This document shows positions 14,197 to 23,980 of a DNA stretch of 40,901 nucleotides, one piece after another. The DNA comes from an uncultured Eggerthellaceae bacterium (lineage in GTDB: Bacteria; Actinomycetota; Coriobacteriia; Coriobacteriales; Eggerthellaceae). The notes under the pieces were generated by a model. The model saw only the letters and a program-made list of their open reading frames with translations, made no database searches and had not been told where the DNA came from. The stretch covers positions 1-40,901 of the forward strand of contig CANOHY010000018.1 in assembly GCA_947565915.1 (NCBI GenBank), read 5' to 3'. Position 1 is the stretch's first letter, and each line of letters begins with the position of its first letter. The position numbers and the translations under genes were made by a program.

Positions 14197-15232
14197 CTAC
14201 GAACCTCCTTAGAACGGTCTTCGTCTTCATTCCCGGAATCATGCTTATGTCCTGTTCGTAGATAGAGCCGCGGATGGCGTAGCCGGCGCGCGGATAGCTG
14301 ACGTTCCAAACGTCGCCAACCGCCTCGGGCAGGTACGGATGCGTTACCGTACAACGCTCCACATAGGAAAGCTTGTCCTGCAAGCGCGATTTCGCCTTGG
14401 CATCTAGCGCCGCTTGGCTCGGTATATCGTCCACGTTCTCCGTGAACGTGACCTCGTAGCGGTTCGCCAAGGATAGGGGGCTTGCTTTGTCCCGGAACTC
14501 TGCAGCCGCCTTATAGGTCACGGAATCATTGGAGCAGACAAGGGCAACGACGTTCGGAACGTCGAAGTAGTCGCAAGATATATCGAACTCCGCCGCAACG
14601 ATGCCATCCTTGCCGTCCGTGATCGTGCGCGCGGGAACCTTGGATGCCGGGTTCTGGTACGGCGCAAGGACGATGCCGCCATAGCCGTTAACGTCCGCGC
14701 TCCCGTAGTTCGCGAAGTCGCACATTTCGTTCACGATGGTTAGGTACGTCGTGTCGCGCTCGTACGTTTTCGCAACGTTCAGGCGCGCCGAGGATGGTGT
14801 TGCCGTGCATTGAAGCCCCAGCGACGCGATAGTCGCGCGCGCCCATTCGATTGCGTTTGTTCCCTTGGGAATGGTAAGGGTGTTGCGGACGCGCTTCGAT
14901 TGGAGAACGAGCAAGGTGCTGTAAAGGTCTGCCTTCCCGTTCGACGATTCGTAGAACGCCTTTCGTGACGGCATGGCCGCGAACAGTGTTGCGTGAACGA
15001 TCTCGGTTGTCTCGCCGTTCAACGTGCTGCGGGAAATGATGCGCACCAAATCGTTGCCGAAATCAACGTGCTTGCAAAGCCCGAGGGAGGCGGAAACCTT
15101 CAGCGACGTTCCCGCGCTTTTCGTTATCGAGCAACTGGTAACCGCATCCAAATCGCCCACGTATCGGAAGGATGGCCATGCGATTCGCTGGTATATGAAC
15201 TTGTCGGTTCGCCCGGAATCAAGCCAGCGCAT
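14186..15232 (-). CDS. Putative tail/baseplate hub protein
   Basis: The 348 residues are beta-rich, with an N-terminal part about 1-110, a middle helical segment with TIPKGTNAIEWARATI, and a C-terminal part with VGDVWNVSYPRAGY. The position after the distal tail/FN3 protein and before BppU fits a hub or tail-associated protein of a siphovirus (gp27/gpD-like). The start is the ATG at 15232, because GGAGG lies six bases before it. The TTG at 15238 is inside that ribosome binding site. It overlaps the upstream gene by 14 bases. Function rests mainly on synteny. Confidence 0.6.
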   Translation of the reverse strand: MRWLDSGRTDKFIYQRIAWPSFRYVGDLDAVTSCSITKSAGTSLKVSASLGLCKHVDFGNDLVRIISRSTLNGETTEIVHATLFAAMPSRKAFYESSNGKADLYSTLLVLQSKRVRNTLTIPKGTNAIEWARATIASLGLQCTATPSSARLNVAKTYERDTTYLTIVNEMCDFANYGSADVNGYGGIVLAPYQNPASKVPARTITDGKDGIVAAEFDISCDYFDVPNVVALVCSNDSVTYKAAAEFRDKASPLSLANRYEVTFTENVDDIPSQAALDAKAKSRLQDKLSYVERCTVTHPYLPEAVGDVWNVSYPRAGYAIRGSIYEQDISMIPGMKTKTVLRRFVDVG

Positions 15233-17012
15233 GGTCAACCTCCGTGGCCTTCACCTTCAACGTTGCGAACCTGTAATGGTCGTTCTCCACGGATATGCTC
15301 ACGTCGCATGCGCAGAAAGCCTTGAACCCGTCCTCGTATGGAAGCCGGATGCAGCAAACGCCCTTGAACTTCTCCAACTCGCGCCACGCCTCCGTGGATT
15401 CCCTCGCATCATCCAAATCCCCGATATGGGTTATGGGAATCTCCGCGGATATGGATGGTTCTACGGTTTCCTGTTCGCCGAAGAACACCATGGGCGCGCG
15501 CCTTCCCATCACCGGGTACAGTTCTCGCTCGCCCTCGGTTCCCGTATCGAACTCGCCGGCGCGCCATGCGAATGCGAAATTGCCCCAACCGGAACCCCAG
15601 TTGATGTAAGAACGCCCCTTAGAATCGACGAATACGCGCCGTTTAAGCGCCGTTTGCGCGCCGGTTGGGGAATAAGCCGTAACGATGTATTCAAGCGGCA
15701 CGTCAAGGGGCGGAATGTAGTCGGTTATGGCAATCGATACCCCCTTGCCGCCAAGTTCCGTTAGCGTTCCATCGGGGTTCACGCGCGCGACGCTTAGGCT
15801 TGCCGTTGGCACCGGCGTATCGCTTCCGGCGCGGGCAACGATACGAACGCTTCCATTGCCCGGCGTAACATACAGTTGCGGGCGCGCGGGAACGGAAAAC
15901 GCTGTACGGAACTTGCCGTGGTATGTCGTTGATAGCGTTGAGGTTGATATCGCCGTTATGCTGTAGCTGTATTCCGATTCGTTCTCCAAAGGAACCTCGG
16001 TGGCTCCGAAGGTTGCCAGCGTTCCATACACCACGCGCGATACGTTGCCGCTTTTCGTGGCTATCTCGATGATGGCGTATGCAAGGCTTCCCGATTCGTC
16101 TTCAACCTTGAAGTTGAAGGTGAGGGGGAGGGCGGCAAGCGTGGCCGTAGGCGAAGCAACCGCTATGGATGGCCGCTTGCGGACGTACACGGTTCGTGCC
16201 GGCGACCAAGCGGAGAAGTCATCGCTTGCGCCCCTTGTGCGAACCATTACGGAAATCTCGCCGTTGTTCTCCTTGATTGGGATGTCGAAGCGCGTTTCCG
16301 TTCCAAGCGCTACCGTTATCCATTCCTCGCCGTCGTAGCTGTACGTGATCTCGGCGGCGGTCTGCGCCGAGCCGTCGATGCTGTTGTGCCGCCATTCGAC
16401 CGCAACCCTTTCGGATGCGTAATCGATAATCGCGCCATCGACCGGCGCTATCATGCTGGGCGCGCCGGGCGCAACCGTATCGCTTACCGCCTGTTCGGTG
16501 TATGCCCAAGCGCTTACCAAATCGCCTATCGTGTTGCGGGCGCGGTACCAGAACGCGCCGGTTCCCGGATTGTCCTGAATGTCCATCGCATCCGGGGAGG
16601 TGGCCGCAACTTCATCCCACGCGCTTTCGCCGTCAAGCTGCCGTTGAACTTCCAGAACCTCCGCGAACGCTTGCGCGGCGTTGTCGATTTCAACCGTAAC
16701 GCTTGCATCGTCGTTGCGCTTGGCCGCTATCGACGCGGGCGCGGCGGGGGATGTGTAGATGACGTTTGAATAGGCGGGTTCGGCCATGGCGCTGCCGCTG
16801 AACGCGATGGCGCGGAACACGTAGCAGCCGTTAGGCTCGACCTCTACGGCAAACGTTTCGGCATTGCCGGCATTGCCGTAGAAAACCCATTCGCCGCCCG
16901 CTTGCCATTCGATTAGAACGCCGTCGTAAGTTCCGGCGTTCAGCCATTGAAGTTCTATGCTTTCGTCGCTTATGCGGCGCGCCTGTAGATTCGTTACGGG
17001 GCTAATAGCCAT
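15219..17012 (-). CDS. Tail protein with fibronectin type III domains
   Basis: The 597 residues contain about four fibronectin-III-like units between residues 1 and 460 (patterns such as SIELQWLNAG, FWYRARN and VSAWAYTEQAVSD). They are followed by a C-terminal domain (about 465-597) with WGSGWGNFAFAWRAG and CACDVSISVENDHYRFATL that resembles distal-tail protein cores. Such proteins form the tail tip and may bind host carbohydrate. It overlaps the tape-measure stop by 11 bases and the hub gene by 14 bases. Confidence 0.7.
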   Translation of the reverse strand: MAISPVTNLQARRISDESIELQWLNAGTYDGVLIEWQAGGEWVFYGNAGNAETFAVEVEPNGCYVFRAIAFSGSAMAEPAYSNVIYTSPAAPASIAAKRNDDASVTVEIDNAAQAFAEVLEVQRQLDGESAWDEVAATSPDAMDIQDNPGTGAFWYRARNTIGDLVSAWAYTEQAVSDTVAPGAPSMIAPVDGAIIDYASERVAVEWRHNSIDGSAQTAAEITYSYDGEEWITVALGTETRFDIPIKENNGEISVMVRTRGASDDFSAWSPARTVYVRKRPSIAVASPTATLAALPLTFNFKVEDESGSLAYAIIEIATKSGNVSRVVYGTLATFGATEVPLENESEYSYSITAISTSTLSTTYHGKFRTAFSVPARPQLYVTPGNGSVRIVARAGSDTPVPTASLSVARVNPDGTLTELGGKGVSIAITDYIPPLDVPLEYIVTAYSPTGAQTALKRRVFVDSKGRSYINWGSGWGNFAFAWRAGEFDTGTEGERELYPVMGRRAPMVFFGEQETVEPSISAEIPITHIGDLDDARESTEAWRELEKFKGVCCIRLPYEDGFKAFCACDVSISVENDHYRFATLKVKATEVDHALA

Positions 17013-20000
17013 AACCCACCCCCATGTTGTAGTACCTTTCCGCTTCGCTGATCACTTGGCCAAGGGCTTCGTCCATACCTTTGCCCATGCCGCTATCGAC
17101 GCGCGTTCCGTTGATGTACACGGTTGTGACGTAGGTGTTGCCACCCATGGGCTTCATGCCATCGCTTTGCGGCTGCATGGGCGCTCCTTGCATCGTCCAT
17201 GGGATGTAAAGCGTTGTTTCGGCATCGTTTCCGAGGTTATCGATGGCCGATGCGGTAAGCCCTTCGGATTGCGATGCGACGAAGCTGTATTCGTCCTCGA
17301 TGCCAAGCCCGTAGCCCGTTCCGAAATCACGGCCAAGCGCGCGGGTGACCTTTGATGGCGAGTTGGAGTTTTGCGCAGCCTTGGCCGCAGCTACCGCCTG
17401 TTTTGCCATGTTGTACGCTTGCGTGTACACCCATGACGATCGCGAGGATATTCCGTTGCCATAGCCCGTTCCGAAGTCAACGCCCGCCGAGCGCGCGGCG
17501 GAAGTCATGCTGCGAAGCCCGCTTGCGGCGGAATTGCCAAGACGCTGGCCATATGACTGCGCCGAGAGCGAGCCGAGGCGAGTTGCGAACGCGCGGGCTG
17601 CCTCCTGCCCTTCCGTGGCGAATCGCGTTCTTGATGTCTTGATTCCGTTCTCGGCGGATGTTGCCAGCCGCTTCGCTGCGCTTGTTACCGCACCCGATTG
17701 GCGCGATAGGCCGCTGGCCATCTGCGAACCGGCGGTGCTTCCTGCGGTTCCCGCCGTAACCGGTATGTTCGATACGCCAACCTTGGCCGAGTTGGATAGC
17801 GTGTTCGCCGCGCCGGAAACGATGCCCGTTGCCGCACTTAGGGCGGCGGCGAGGCCTGAACCGGCTTGGGTTCCCGTTATCGATGCAACGCCCGGAAGCC
17901 CCCCGATGGGAAGCTGCGCGGAAGATACCAGACCCAAGGCCGATGCCCCTACGGAGGCCGCCCAGCTTCCGAGTGAAGATGCGAGGTTCATGCCCGAGGT
18001 GTTGCCGGCTTCGCTTGCATAGCCCGGAAGGTTCAGCATCTCGGTTTGCATGCCCGTTGAGAGCGTGGCCATGCTCGTCGTGGCCAAGTCCGCCGAACCG
18101 TCGATGCCCTGCGAAAGGCCGGTATCGATATCGGTTCCGAGGTTGTACATGACCTGCGAAGGGCTATGGCTGTCGAACGATTCCTTGGCCTTGTTGATAA
18201 CGTCTTCGGAAAGAACCCCGATTGCCGCTTCCGGCATGTCAGCCGAACCCTCGATGCCCGCGCGCAATCCTTCATCGATATCATGGCCAAGTATCTCGGC
18301 TGCTGCCGCAACGTCCCCGCCGGTCATCTGGACGATTAGCGCATCCATCATCACGCGCTGCGCATCTTCCGGCAAGGATGCGGATGCGTTGATTGCATCG
18401 GCTAGGGATTGCGGAATCTGTACACCTTGGGAGGCGCATGCTTCGGCCACGGACTGCAAGCCGCCCGAAACGCTTCCCTTCAACTCCTCCATGGCCGAGG
18501 ATGCGGCGCTGCTGAAATTGTTGAGCGATGATTGGGTGGCCTCGTATGCCTCCCTCTCCTTCGCCGCCGTTTCGTCAACGGTAACGCCGTATTCCTGCAG
18601 CAACCCGGAAATGCTCGTATAGGTACCATCATAGGCCGCCGCGATGGATGCCGCTTGCCCCGGCGTTACCTCCGCCAATGCCGCGCTAGATGCGCCTACC
18701 GCTTCCAAGTCTTGCACGAAATCAAGGCTCGATTTCCCAACGGAATCGAACGCCGAGGTTAGGTTCAGGTTCTCGGCTACCGCGCGCGTTACGCTATCGG
18801 CCTCAGCATCCAACGCCATCTGCATGAGGGTCATGCCATCGGACGCAGAACGGAATGCTTCGTCTACCGCTTCGGCGGAACCCGTTGCCTCGTCGAGGGC
18901 TTTCTTGGCCTGATCAACTTGATAGCTTGCCGCTTGCATCGCGCCGGCGTACATATTCGCGTCGCCATACGCTTCCAGCGATATGCTATCCATCGCGGCC
19001 AACGCGTCGTTGTACGCCTTTTGCGCATCGGCAACGGCCTTGGCCGAATCGATTTGCTTTTGGTACGTCTCGGAATATGCGCTCTTGTTCGCTTCAAGCT
19101 GTATTTGAAGCTTCTGCGCGTCGATGACTTCAAGAACGGCATCCTTCGCTTGTACCGCTCCATCGGCCATTACCTGATACGCGCCCGCAGCATCCTGCAC
19201 GACGCTGTAGGATGTTCCGCATTTCTCGTTCACTTGCGAAACCGCAAGTTCCAGACGGGCTACCTGCTCGGCGGTAAGGTTGCTCCGCCCGGCAAGCGAA
19301 TCGATGGTATGGGCGTAGGTGTTGAGCGTTCCAACGCTCGTACCGGCTTGCGTATAGATATCCGATAGACTGTTCCCTAGTTCGGCGTTCGCCTCCTTTA
19401 CGGCGGCAACCTCCGCCTGAACATCCGCAAGCGACATTTTGTATTCGGTCGTTTCTTGGCTTGCCGATGCCAGTGCGTTCGCGCCGTTCTTCAATGACGC
19501 ATAGAACTCCGAATGCGCCCCGGAAAGCTTCTTTGTCGCCGATTCCCACTTCTCGCTTTCCTCGCGCGCATTGCCTATCGCGCCGACGATCTGCGAGATA
19601 ATCCCGATGATTGCCAAGGGCGCAATAGTCTTCATGGCAAGCCCAAGCCCCTTCGCGGCGGCGGTTCCCGCCTTTGCTGCGATGGTCTGGGATTTGATGG
19701 CCGCTGTGGTTCCCGTGGTCTTCATGCCGAAGCTTTGAACGGATGCAGAAGATGCCTTGATAGCGGCATCGTATTTCTTCGTCTCTAGCGTTGCCGCCTT
19801 CACGGTCGTGGACGTTGCCTTTACCTGTTGGTTCGCCTTGGCCGTCTGGTTCGTCGAAACCATCAGCTTCTGCGCGAACGTCCCTTCCGTGGCGGTACGG
19901 CGCAGCAACTCCGCGTTGTCGGTCTTGCGGAGGTTGGCCAAGATTCCAAGGGCGCGCGTCTTCGCGCCGATTGATTTGGTTATGCTTCCAACCGTCGAAA

Positions 20001-21339
20001 CGTACTTGCCGCCGATAATGAGCGCGGGCGCGATACCCGCGGCAATCCCGGCAATCGTGATGATGGCCTTCTGGCCGCCCTCGTCCATATCGGCGAAGGC
20101 TTGCGCGCCGGTTTCGATGATGGAGAACAGGGGGTCGGCGGCATCCATCGCGGCAAGCAGCGCATTCGCAAGCGGTACGCCAATCTGTTCCGCTACGCCC
20201 GTAGCCCTGTTCTGAACCATCTGGAACTTGGATGCAAGGGATTCGTTCTTGTTCGCCACCTCGTCCGTAAGAGCGCTTCCGCTTTCCCATTCGGAATTAG
20301 CCATCGCAACGGCGTTGGTGAGCAGTTCGGTGTTTCCGGCGAGGCGGCGCAGGGCATCGCTTTGGCGAAGTTCGTTGATGCCAAGTTCGTCAAGGATTAC
20401 GTTCATGTCCTCGCCAACGCCGCGCCCGGATGCAAGCCCTTCTATGAACTTGATGAACGCGCCCGTTGCATCTTCGCCCCATGCATGCGCGAACTCGCTT
20501 GCGCTCATTCCCGCAACCGCGGCGTACTTCTCCAAATCCTTGCCGCCGGTTGCGACCTGAATGCTGATCTCGGAAAGGGTTTTCGAGAATGCGGAACCGC
20601 CCGCTTGCGCCTCTAGGTCGAGCGAGGACATTGCGCCGGCAATGCCCATGATATCCGCCTTGCTCATTCCGGCCTGCGTTCCGGCGGAGGCCATCCGCAA
20701 GCTGAACGCGCTTATCTCCGATTCGGTTGTCGCAAGATTGTTGCCGAGCGCAACGATGGTATTGCCATAGTTGTCGTACTCGTCGGATGCCATCTTTGTG
20801 ATGTTCGCGAAGCGCGCCATCTCGGTCGAGGCCGTCTCAACGTCCATGTTGGTCGCGATATCCAAACCCGTCGTGATATGCGCGAAATCCTCTAGGGCTT
20901 CTTTGGCTATGTCCAACTGCCCGCCTAGTTCCTCGGCGGCAAGGATATCGGATGCGTTGATGGCATTGGTTTTGGAATACTCGATGGCGCTTTGCTTCAG
21001 CGCTTGGTATTCCTCGTCCGTGGCATCAACGGTTTTGCGAACGCCTGTAAGCGCGGTATCGATTTCTATGGCCTTAGATACCGTTACCGCACCTGCTGCA
21101 ACCATGGCCGTGGAGAAGGAAAGCCCCTTCTTCCCCATCGATTCCATCTTGTAGCCGATGTTCTCTAGGGTCGCCCCCTGTTCCATGAGCGACGTTCCCC
21201 AGCGCACCAGATTGGATGCGCCTTTGGTTCCAATGAGGGCGGATTGGGCGTTCAGCTTCTCTAGCGATTGCCGCGCACGCTCAACCGCGCTTCCGTTGTA
21301 GGAGCCGACAATCTTTATCTTCACATCAGCGGTAGCCAC
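17002..21339 (-). CDS. Tail tape measure protein (TP901 family)
   Basis: The 1445 residues carry the TP901-type tape measure core in the first 400 residues (ALTGVRKTVDATDEEYQALK, ELGGQLDIAKEALEDFAHIT and similar). Hydrophobic helices lie near 425-450 and around 560-575, followed by long Ala/Ser-rich helical repeats and the usual NSPSKVTRALGRDFGTGYG segment near the C-terminus. Length sets tail length, so the tail should be of siphovirus size. The start is a GTG at 21339 after a purine-rich GGAGAGGG. It overlaps the preceding gene by 14 bases. Confidence 0.95.
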   Translation of the reverse strand: MATADVKIKIVGSYNGSAVERARQSLEKLNAQSALIGTKGASNLVRWGTSLMEQGATLENIGYKMESMGKKGLSFSTAMVAAGAVTVSKAIEIDTALTGVRKTVDATDEEYQALKQSAIEYSKTNAINASDILAAEELGGQLDIAKEALEDFAHITTGLDIATNMDVETASTEMARFANITKMASDEYDNYGNTIVALGNNLATTESEISAFSLRMASAGTQAGMSKADIMGIAGAMSSLDLEAQAGGSAFSKTLSEISIQVATGGKDLEKYAAVAGMSASEFAHAWGEDATGAFIKFIEGLASGRGVGEDMNVILDELGINELRQSDALRRLAGNTELLTNAVAMANSEWESGSALTDEVANKNESLASKFQMVQNRATGVAEQIGVPLANALLAAMDAADPLFSIIETGAQAFADMDEGGQKAIITIAGIAAGIAPALIIGGKYVSTVGSITKSIGAKTRALGILANLRKTDNAELLRRTATEGTFAQKLMVSTNQTAKANQQVKATSTTVKAATLETKKYDAAIKASSASVQSFGMKTTGTTAAIKSQTIAAKAGTAAAKGLGLAMKTIAPLAIIGIISQIVGAIGNAREESEKWESATKKLSGAHSEFYASLKNGANALASASQETTEYKMSLADVQAEVAAVKEANAELGNSLSDIYTQAGTSVGTLNTYAHTIDSLAGRSNLTAEQVARLELAVSQVNEKCGTSYSVVQDAAGAYQVMADGAVQAKDAVLEVIDAQKLQIQLEANKSAYSETYQKQIDSAKAVADAQKAYNDALAAMDSISLEAYGDANMYAGAMQAASYQVDQAKKALDEATGSAEAVDEAFRSASDGMTLMQMALDAEADSVTRAVAENLNLTSAFDSVGKSSLDFVQDLEAVGASSAALAEVTPGQAASIAAAYDGTYTSISGLLQEYGVTVDETAAKEREAYEATQSSLNNFSSAASSAMEELKGSVSGGLQSVAEACASQGVQIPQSLADAINASASLPEDAQRVMMDALIVQMTGGDVAAAAEILGHDIDEGLRAGIEGSADMPEAAIGVLSEDVINKAKESFDSHSPSQVMYNLGTDIDTGLSQGIDGSADLATTSMATLSTGMQTEMLNLPGYASEAGNTSGMNLASSLGSWAASVGASALGLVSSAQLPIGGLPGVASITGTQAGSGLAAALSAATGIVSGAANTLSNSAKVGVSNIPVTAGTAGSTAGSQMASGLSRQSGAVTSAAKRLATSAENGIKTSRTRFATEGQEAARAFATRLGSLSAQSYGQRLGNSAASGLRSMTSAARSAGVDFGTGYGNGISSRSSWVYTQAYNMAKQAVAAAKAAQNSNSPSKVTRALGRDFGTGYGLGIEDEYSFVASQSEGLTASAIDNLGNDAETTLYIPWTMQGAPMQPQSDGMKPMGGNTYVTTVYINGTRVDSGMGKGMDEALGQVISEAERYYNMGVGYGY

Positions 21340-21799
21340 AAAGCGCCCTCTCCAACGCCGTTGCTACGGCGTTTTGAACCCGAAGGACGTTTTCATTGAC
21401 GGCGGGAACCATCGCGCGGGGCTGCGTGGCGCGCCGAGGTACGCCAACGCCGGACTTCTTGGCAAGGCGGGCGTTGGCAAGCTTCGTTCCCTTCGAGGAA
21501 CGCGTTCGCGCGCCTTGGTGCGCGAACTCAATAACGCCCGCCGCCGGGTCTTTGGATTGCAGCCAGATGCCTGTTTTGGTTTTCTTTACCGAGAGGGACG
21601 AACGGAACGCACCGGACGTAGCGAATCCCGATGCCTTCGCTTGCGCGGAGGATAGGACGGCCTGTCCGGAATCCTGAATCGCTTTTTCCACGATGCGCGC
21701 GCCGTTGGCGTTGGCTATGCGCAGGTTGTCGATGGTCTCTTTGAGGCCTTCGACCTGTACCTGCATCAACCCGTTCTTTTCGCTAACGATGCTTGCCAC
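21326..21799 (-). CDS. HK97 gp10-like tail component
   Basis: The 157 residues show the gp10 pattern: an N-terminal helix (about 15-50), then FATSGAFRSSLSVKK, a VIEFAHQGA motif (about 88-96), and a basic C-terminal part. gp10-like proteins act at the head-tail joint or in tail completion. In most phages the gene precedes the tail tube gene; here it lies between the tail-assembly chaperone and the tape measure. The start appears to be the GTG at 21799. An internal ATG at 21766 is possible. Confidence 0.65.
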   Translation of the reverse strand: MASIVSEKNGLMQVQVEGLKETIDNLRIANANGARIVEKAIQDSGQAVLSSAQAKASGFATSGAFRSSLSVKKTKTGIWLQSKDPAAGVIEFAHQGARTRSSKGTKLANARLAKKSGVGVPRRATQPRAMVPAVNENVLRVQNAVATALERALCGYR

Positions 21800-22303
21800 G
21801 CGTGAATATCCTGTTCACCCTCGCTTGCCTAGTCCTTGCCCGCTTCTCCTTGAAGCTTTCTTTCGGCGTTCCCATCACTAGGTCGATGTAACGCTCGAAA
21901 ACGCGCGGGTATTCGCGCTCTAGCCGTATAAGGTCTAGGGGCGAACACCCGCTTGCAACCGCCGCTAGAGCGATTTGCCCGGCGTAGCCTCTAAAGGGTC
22001 TTTGCCCTTGGCTTCCCCCGTCTCGTCGCCCCAAGCCTTCTCGATGGCCAAATCCCATCGGTCGGCGATAACGTCGATGCCGGCTTGAACGTCGGTCTCG
22101 GGGTCATCGATGCCAAGTTCGGGAAGGATGCCCGCCGATTGCGCGGCATAGAATCCCCATGCGTAGTCAACGCGCTGGTTCCGGATGGCGTTGTCCGGGA
22201 ACAACGCCTCCGCATCGTTTGCCTTCCAAAGCGATGCGCGCCCCGCCTCGCAGGTGATCGTCTTGCCCTCGCCGTCGGAAAACGTCATCTTGAACTTCTT
22301 CAT
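21783..22303 (-). CDS. Tail assembly chaperone GT, made by -1 programmed frameshift
   Basis: The zero-frame gene (21965-22303) is read to the heptamer CCCTTTA (minus strand, 21998-21992), then continues in the -1 frame to 21783. The fusion has 173 residues: 104 from the first frame and 69 from the second. The second part (RGYAGQIALAAVASGCSPLD and on, then a basic tail) has no start codon of its own, and its alanine-rich helix is typical of the T domain. Lambda gpG/gpGT and many siphoviruses use the same device. The GT form binds both tape measure and tail tube protein during tail assembly. Confidence 0.85.
21965..22303 (-). CDS. Tail assembly chaperone G (zero-frame product)
   Basis: The 112 residues form an acidic alpha/beta protein with WKANDAEALFPDNAIRNQRV and ADRWDLAIEKAWGD. 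It sits directly downstream of the tail tube gene and upstream of the tape measure, as lambda G does. The ATG at 22303 is preceded by GGGAGCAGAGC. The last eight residues lie beyond the frameshift site and are lost in the GT form. Confidence 0.82.
   Translation of the reverse strand: MKKFKMTFSDGEGKTITCEAGRASLWKANDAEALFPDNAIRNQRVDYAWGFYAAQSAGILPELGIDDPETDVQAGIDVIADRWDLAIEKAWGDETGEAKGKDPLEATPGKSL
21992..21998 (-). promoter_or_regulatory. -1 frameshift slippery heptamer CCCTTTA
   Basis: The codons C-CCT-TTA fit the X-XXY-YYZ rule exactly and change to CCC-TTT after slippage. The site lies eight codons before the zero-frame stop, and the -1 frame is open for 69 codons beyond it. Confidence 0.85.
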
Positions 22304-22327
22304 TGCTCTGCTCCCTTCCTTGAAGCC

Positions 22328-23347
22328 TTAAACCTGCACGTACTGCTGAACCTTGTTCACGATCGTGATGGTCACGGGCGTGTCGTTCTTGCTCATGATG
22401 CCGATATCGTCCGCGCTGAACTCCACCTCCGCGGCGTTGCCCTCCGGGTTGATTTCCGGGGTCTGGCAATTCCAAGGGATGTTCTGCGCGAGGATTTCAA
22501 AGGTGCAGTTCGGGTCTTGCGAATGCGTGAACGTGCATTTGGCCGAGCCGCGGACAATCTTTGATGTGACGGTGGTTCCCGTGTCGGTTCCGGTTAGAAC
22601 CTTGCGGATAAGCCCCCAATCCTCCGGCATGACCGTGATTGCGACCTTCGAGGTGTTCTTGCCCTCCGAAAGCTCGGCGGGCATCACGCGCCCGGCGGAG
22701 CGGTAGGGGGTAAGGCTGTTCGACAACTCGAAATTGCCCTTCGTCACGATTGCCGCGGCGGGCGTGTTCGTGTTGGTGTCGATAAGGAACTCGCCCTCGG
22801 TCGGGATGAAGTAGCCATCGAAGCATGACGGCTCCGCTTCGTCATCCCAAGACGTGAACAGCTGCGCATCGATGCCGGCGGCGGTCACGCCGATATCGAT
22901 TGGCGCATTGCCCTCGAAGTCAACCGATAGCGTGTCCATCTTGCAGCCGGAAGCAACGGATACGGTAGCCTCGCTGGTGTCGCCTACCTGCCCCCAGAAC
23001 GTGAGGTACGGGATGGCGCTTCCAAGCGTGATCACATGCTTGTAATAGCCATCCTTCCCATCAACGGGCGTGGAAACGATGTTGCCAAGCTGGGCGTATG
23101 CGTACAGCCCGAGCGCATCCGCGTATGCAAGCGTCTCGAAGTCAACGCCCATGTTGACCTCGCTAACGTATGCGCCGTTCGCAGCGTTGGCGCGAAGCCC
23201 GCATGCAACGTTCTTCTGCTCAACGCTTCGCTCCGGCTTGACAAGGCCACCGCCGGTAAGCCCGTGCTTGAACGTGGGTTCCGTCGCGGGCGTTGCCTTA
23301 TCCGCTTGGAGCGCAACGCCCAGAAGCCCTATGGATGTGTTAATCAT
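22328..23347 (-). CDS. Major tail tube protein
   Basis: The 339 residues are beta-rich with small ordered domains, and begin INTSIGLLGVALQADKATPA, typical of long tail tube proteins of Gram-positive siphoviruses. The C-terminal part (about 210-339) resembles an added Ig-like or decoration domain. It lies immediately upstream of the chaperone G/GT pair, the standard order. The ATG overlaps the stop of the small upstream gene by eight bases. Confidence 0.85.
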   Translation of the reverse strand: MINTSIGLLGVALQADKATPATEPTFKHGLTGGGLVKPERSVEQKNVACGLRANAANGAYVSEVNMGVDFETLAYADALGLYAYAQLGNIVSTPVDGKDGYYKHVITLGSAIPYLTFWGQVGDTSEATVSVASGCKMDTLSVDFEGNAPIDIGVTAAGIDAQLFTSWDDEAEPSCFDGYFIPTEGEFLIDTNTNTPAAAIVTKGNFELSNSLTPYRSAGRVMPAELSEGKNTSKVAITVMPEDWGLIRKVLTGTDTGTTVTSKIVRGSAKCTFTHSQDPNCTFEILAQNIPWNCQTPEINPEGNAAEVEFSADDIGIMSKNDTPVTITIVNKVQQYVQV

Positions 23348-23501
23348 CGGCTTTCTCCTTTTCCTTCGCCGCCTTTGATTCCTCTACCGCGTCGCCCAGA
23401 AGTTCGATTACGACAGGCGGAGCCTGTACCGTTTCGCCTTTCTTGAACGCGTACTTGCGGCCATTGATGGCCGCGGTTATGTCCTTCTTCGCTTTGATCA
23501 C
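23340..23501 (-). CDS. Small conserved phage protein between tail terminator and tail tube
   Basis: The 53 residues start KAKKDITAAINGRKYAFKKG, followed by a beta hairpin and an acidic/basic tail. It is in the place of small head-tail or tail accessory proteins. The start is a GTG at 23501, preceded by AAGGAG with eight-base spacing. The GTGA junction overlaps the upstream stop by four bases. The longer frame to 23549 is not favoured. Function unknown. Confidence 0.6.
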   Translation of the reverse strand: MIKAKKDITAAINGRKYAFKKGETVQAPPVVIELLGDAVEESKAAKEKEKADD

Positions 23502-23980
23502 TTGACCAACTCCTTGAACTCTTGCGGGCAAACGGCGGCAACCTTGCAAACCACTTCGACGGAAGCCGCCGCGATGTATTGGTTTTCTGGCGTTGAATCA
23601 ACGCCAGCCTCGCCAACCGTGGGGATTGCGTTATCTACCGCGCGCCCCAAGGTCGCCGCGGCGGATATCCCCATGCATACGCTTCCGATGTACTTCTGCA
23701 GCGTGTCTACCGCCTTGTTCCTGTCGGTATGCTTCGCGACGCAATACACGTTCAGGGCGAACGTGTATTGGTTCTCGCTTGAAGTTGCGCCGCCCTCGTT
23801 CGTTGTGGCATGGGGAAGGAAATCCACCCATACGCAGAACGGGGGTATATCGCGCGGTATGCCAAGGAACACCTTCGGTGCGGTCGGCGGCTCGTCATGA
23901 AGCGCAAGCCCTTCGGGGCTGAATACACGCTTCATGCGCTCATGAAGACCGTTGGCCGCTCTTTGATACGGCGTTAGCAT
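23498..23980 (-). CDS. Putative tail terminator / head-tail completion protein
   Basis: The 160 residues contain a central beta domain with IPPFCVWVDFLPH and NQYTFALNVYCVAKH, typical of tail-terminator-like (gpU/minor tail) proteins. The position between the connector and the tail tube gene supports this. It overlaps the next gene by four bases. I do not recognise a specific family with certainty. Confidence 0.6.
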   Translation of the reverse strand: MLTPYQRAANGLHERMKRVFSPEGLALHDEPPTAPKVFLGIPRDIPPFCVWVDFLPHATTNEGGATSSENQYTFALNVYCVAKHTDRNKAVDTLQKYIGSVCMGISAAATLGRAVDNAIPTVGEAGVDSTPENQYIAAASVEVVCKVAAVCPQEFKELVK

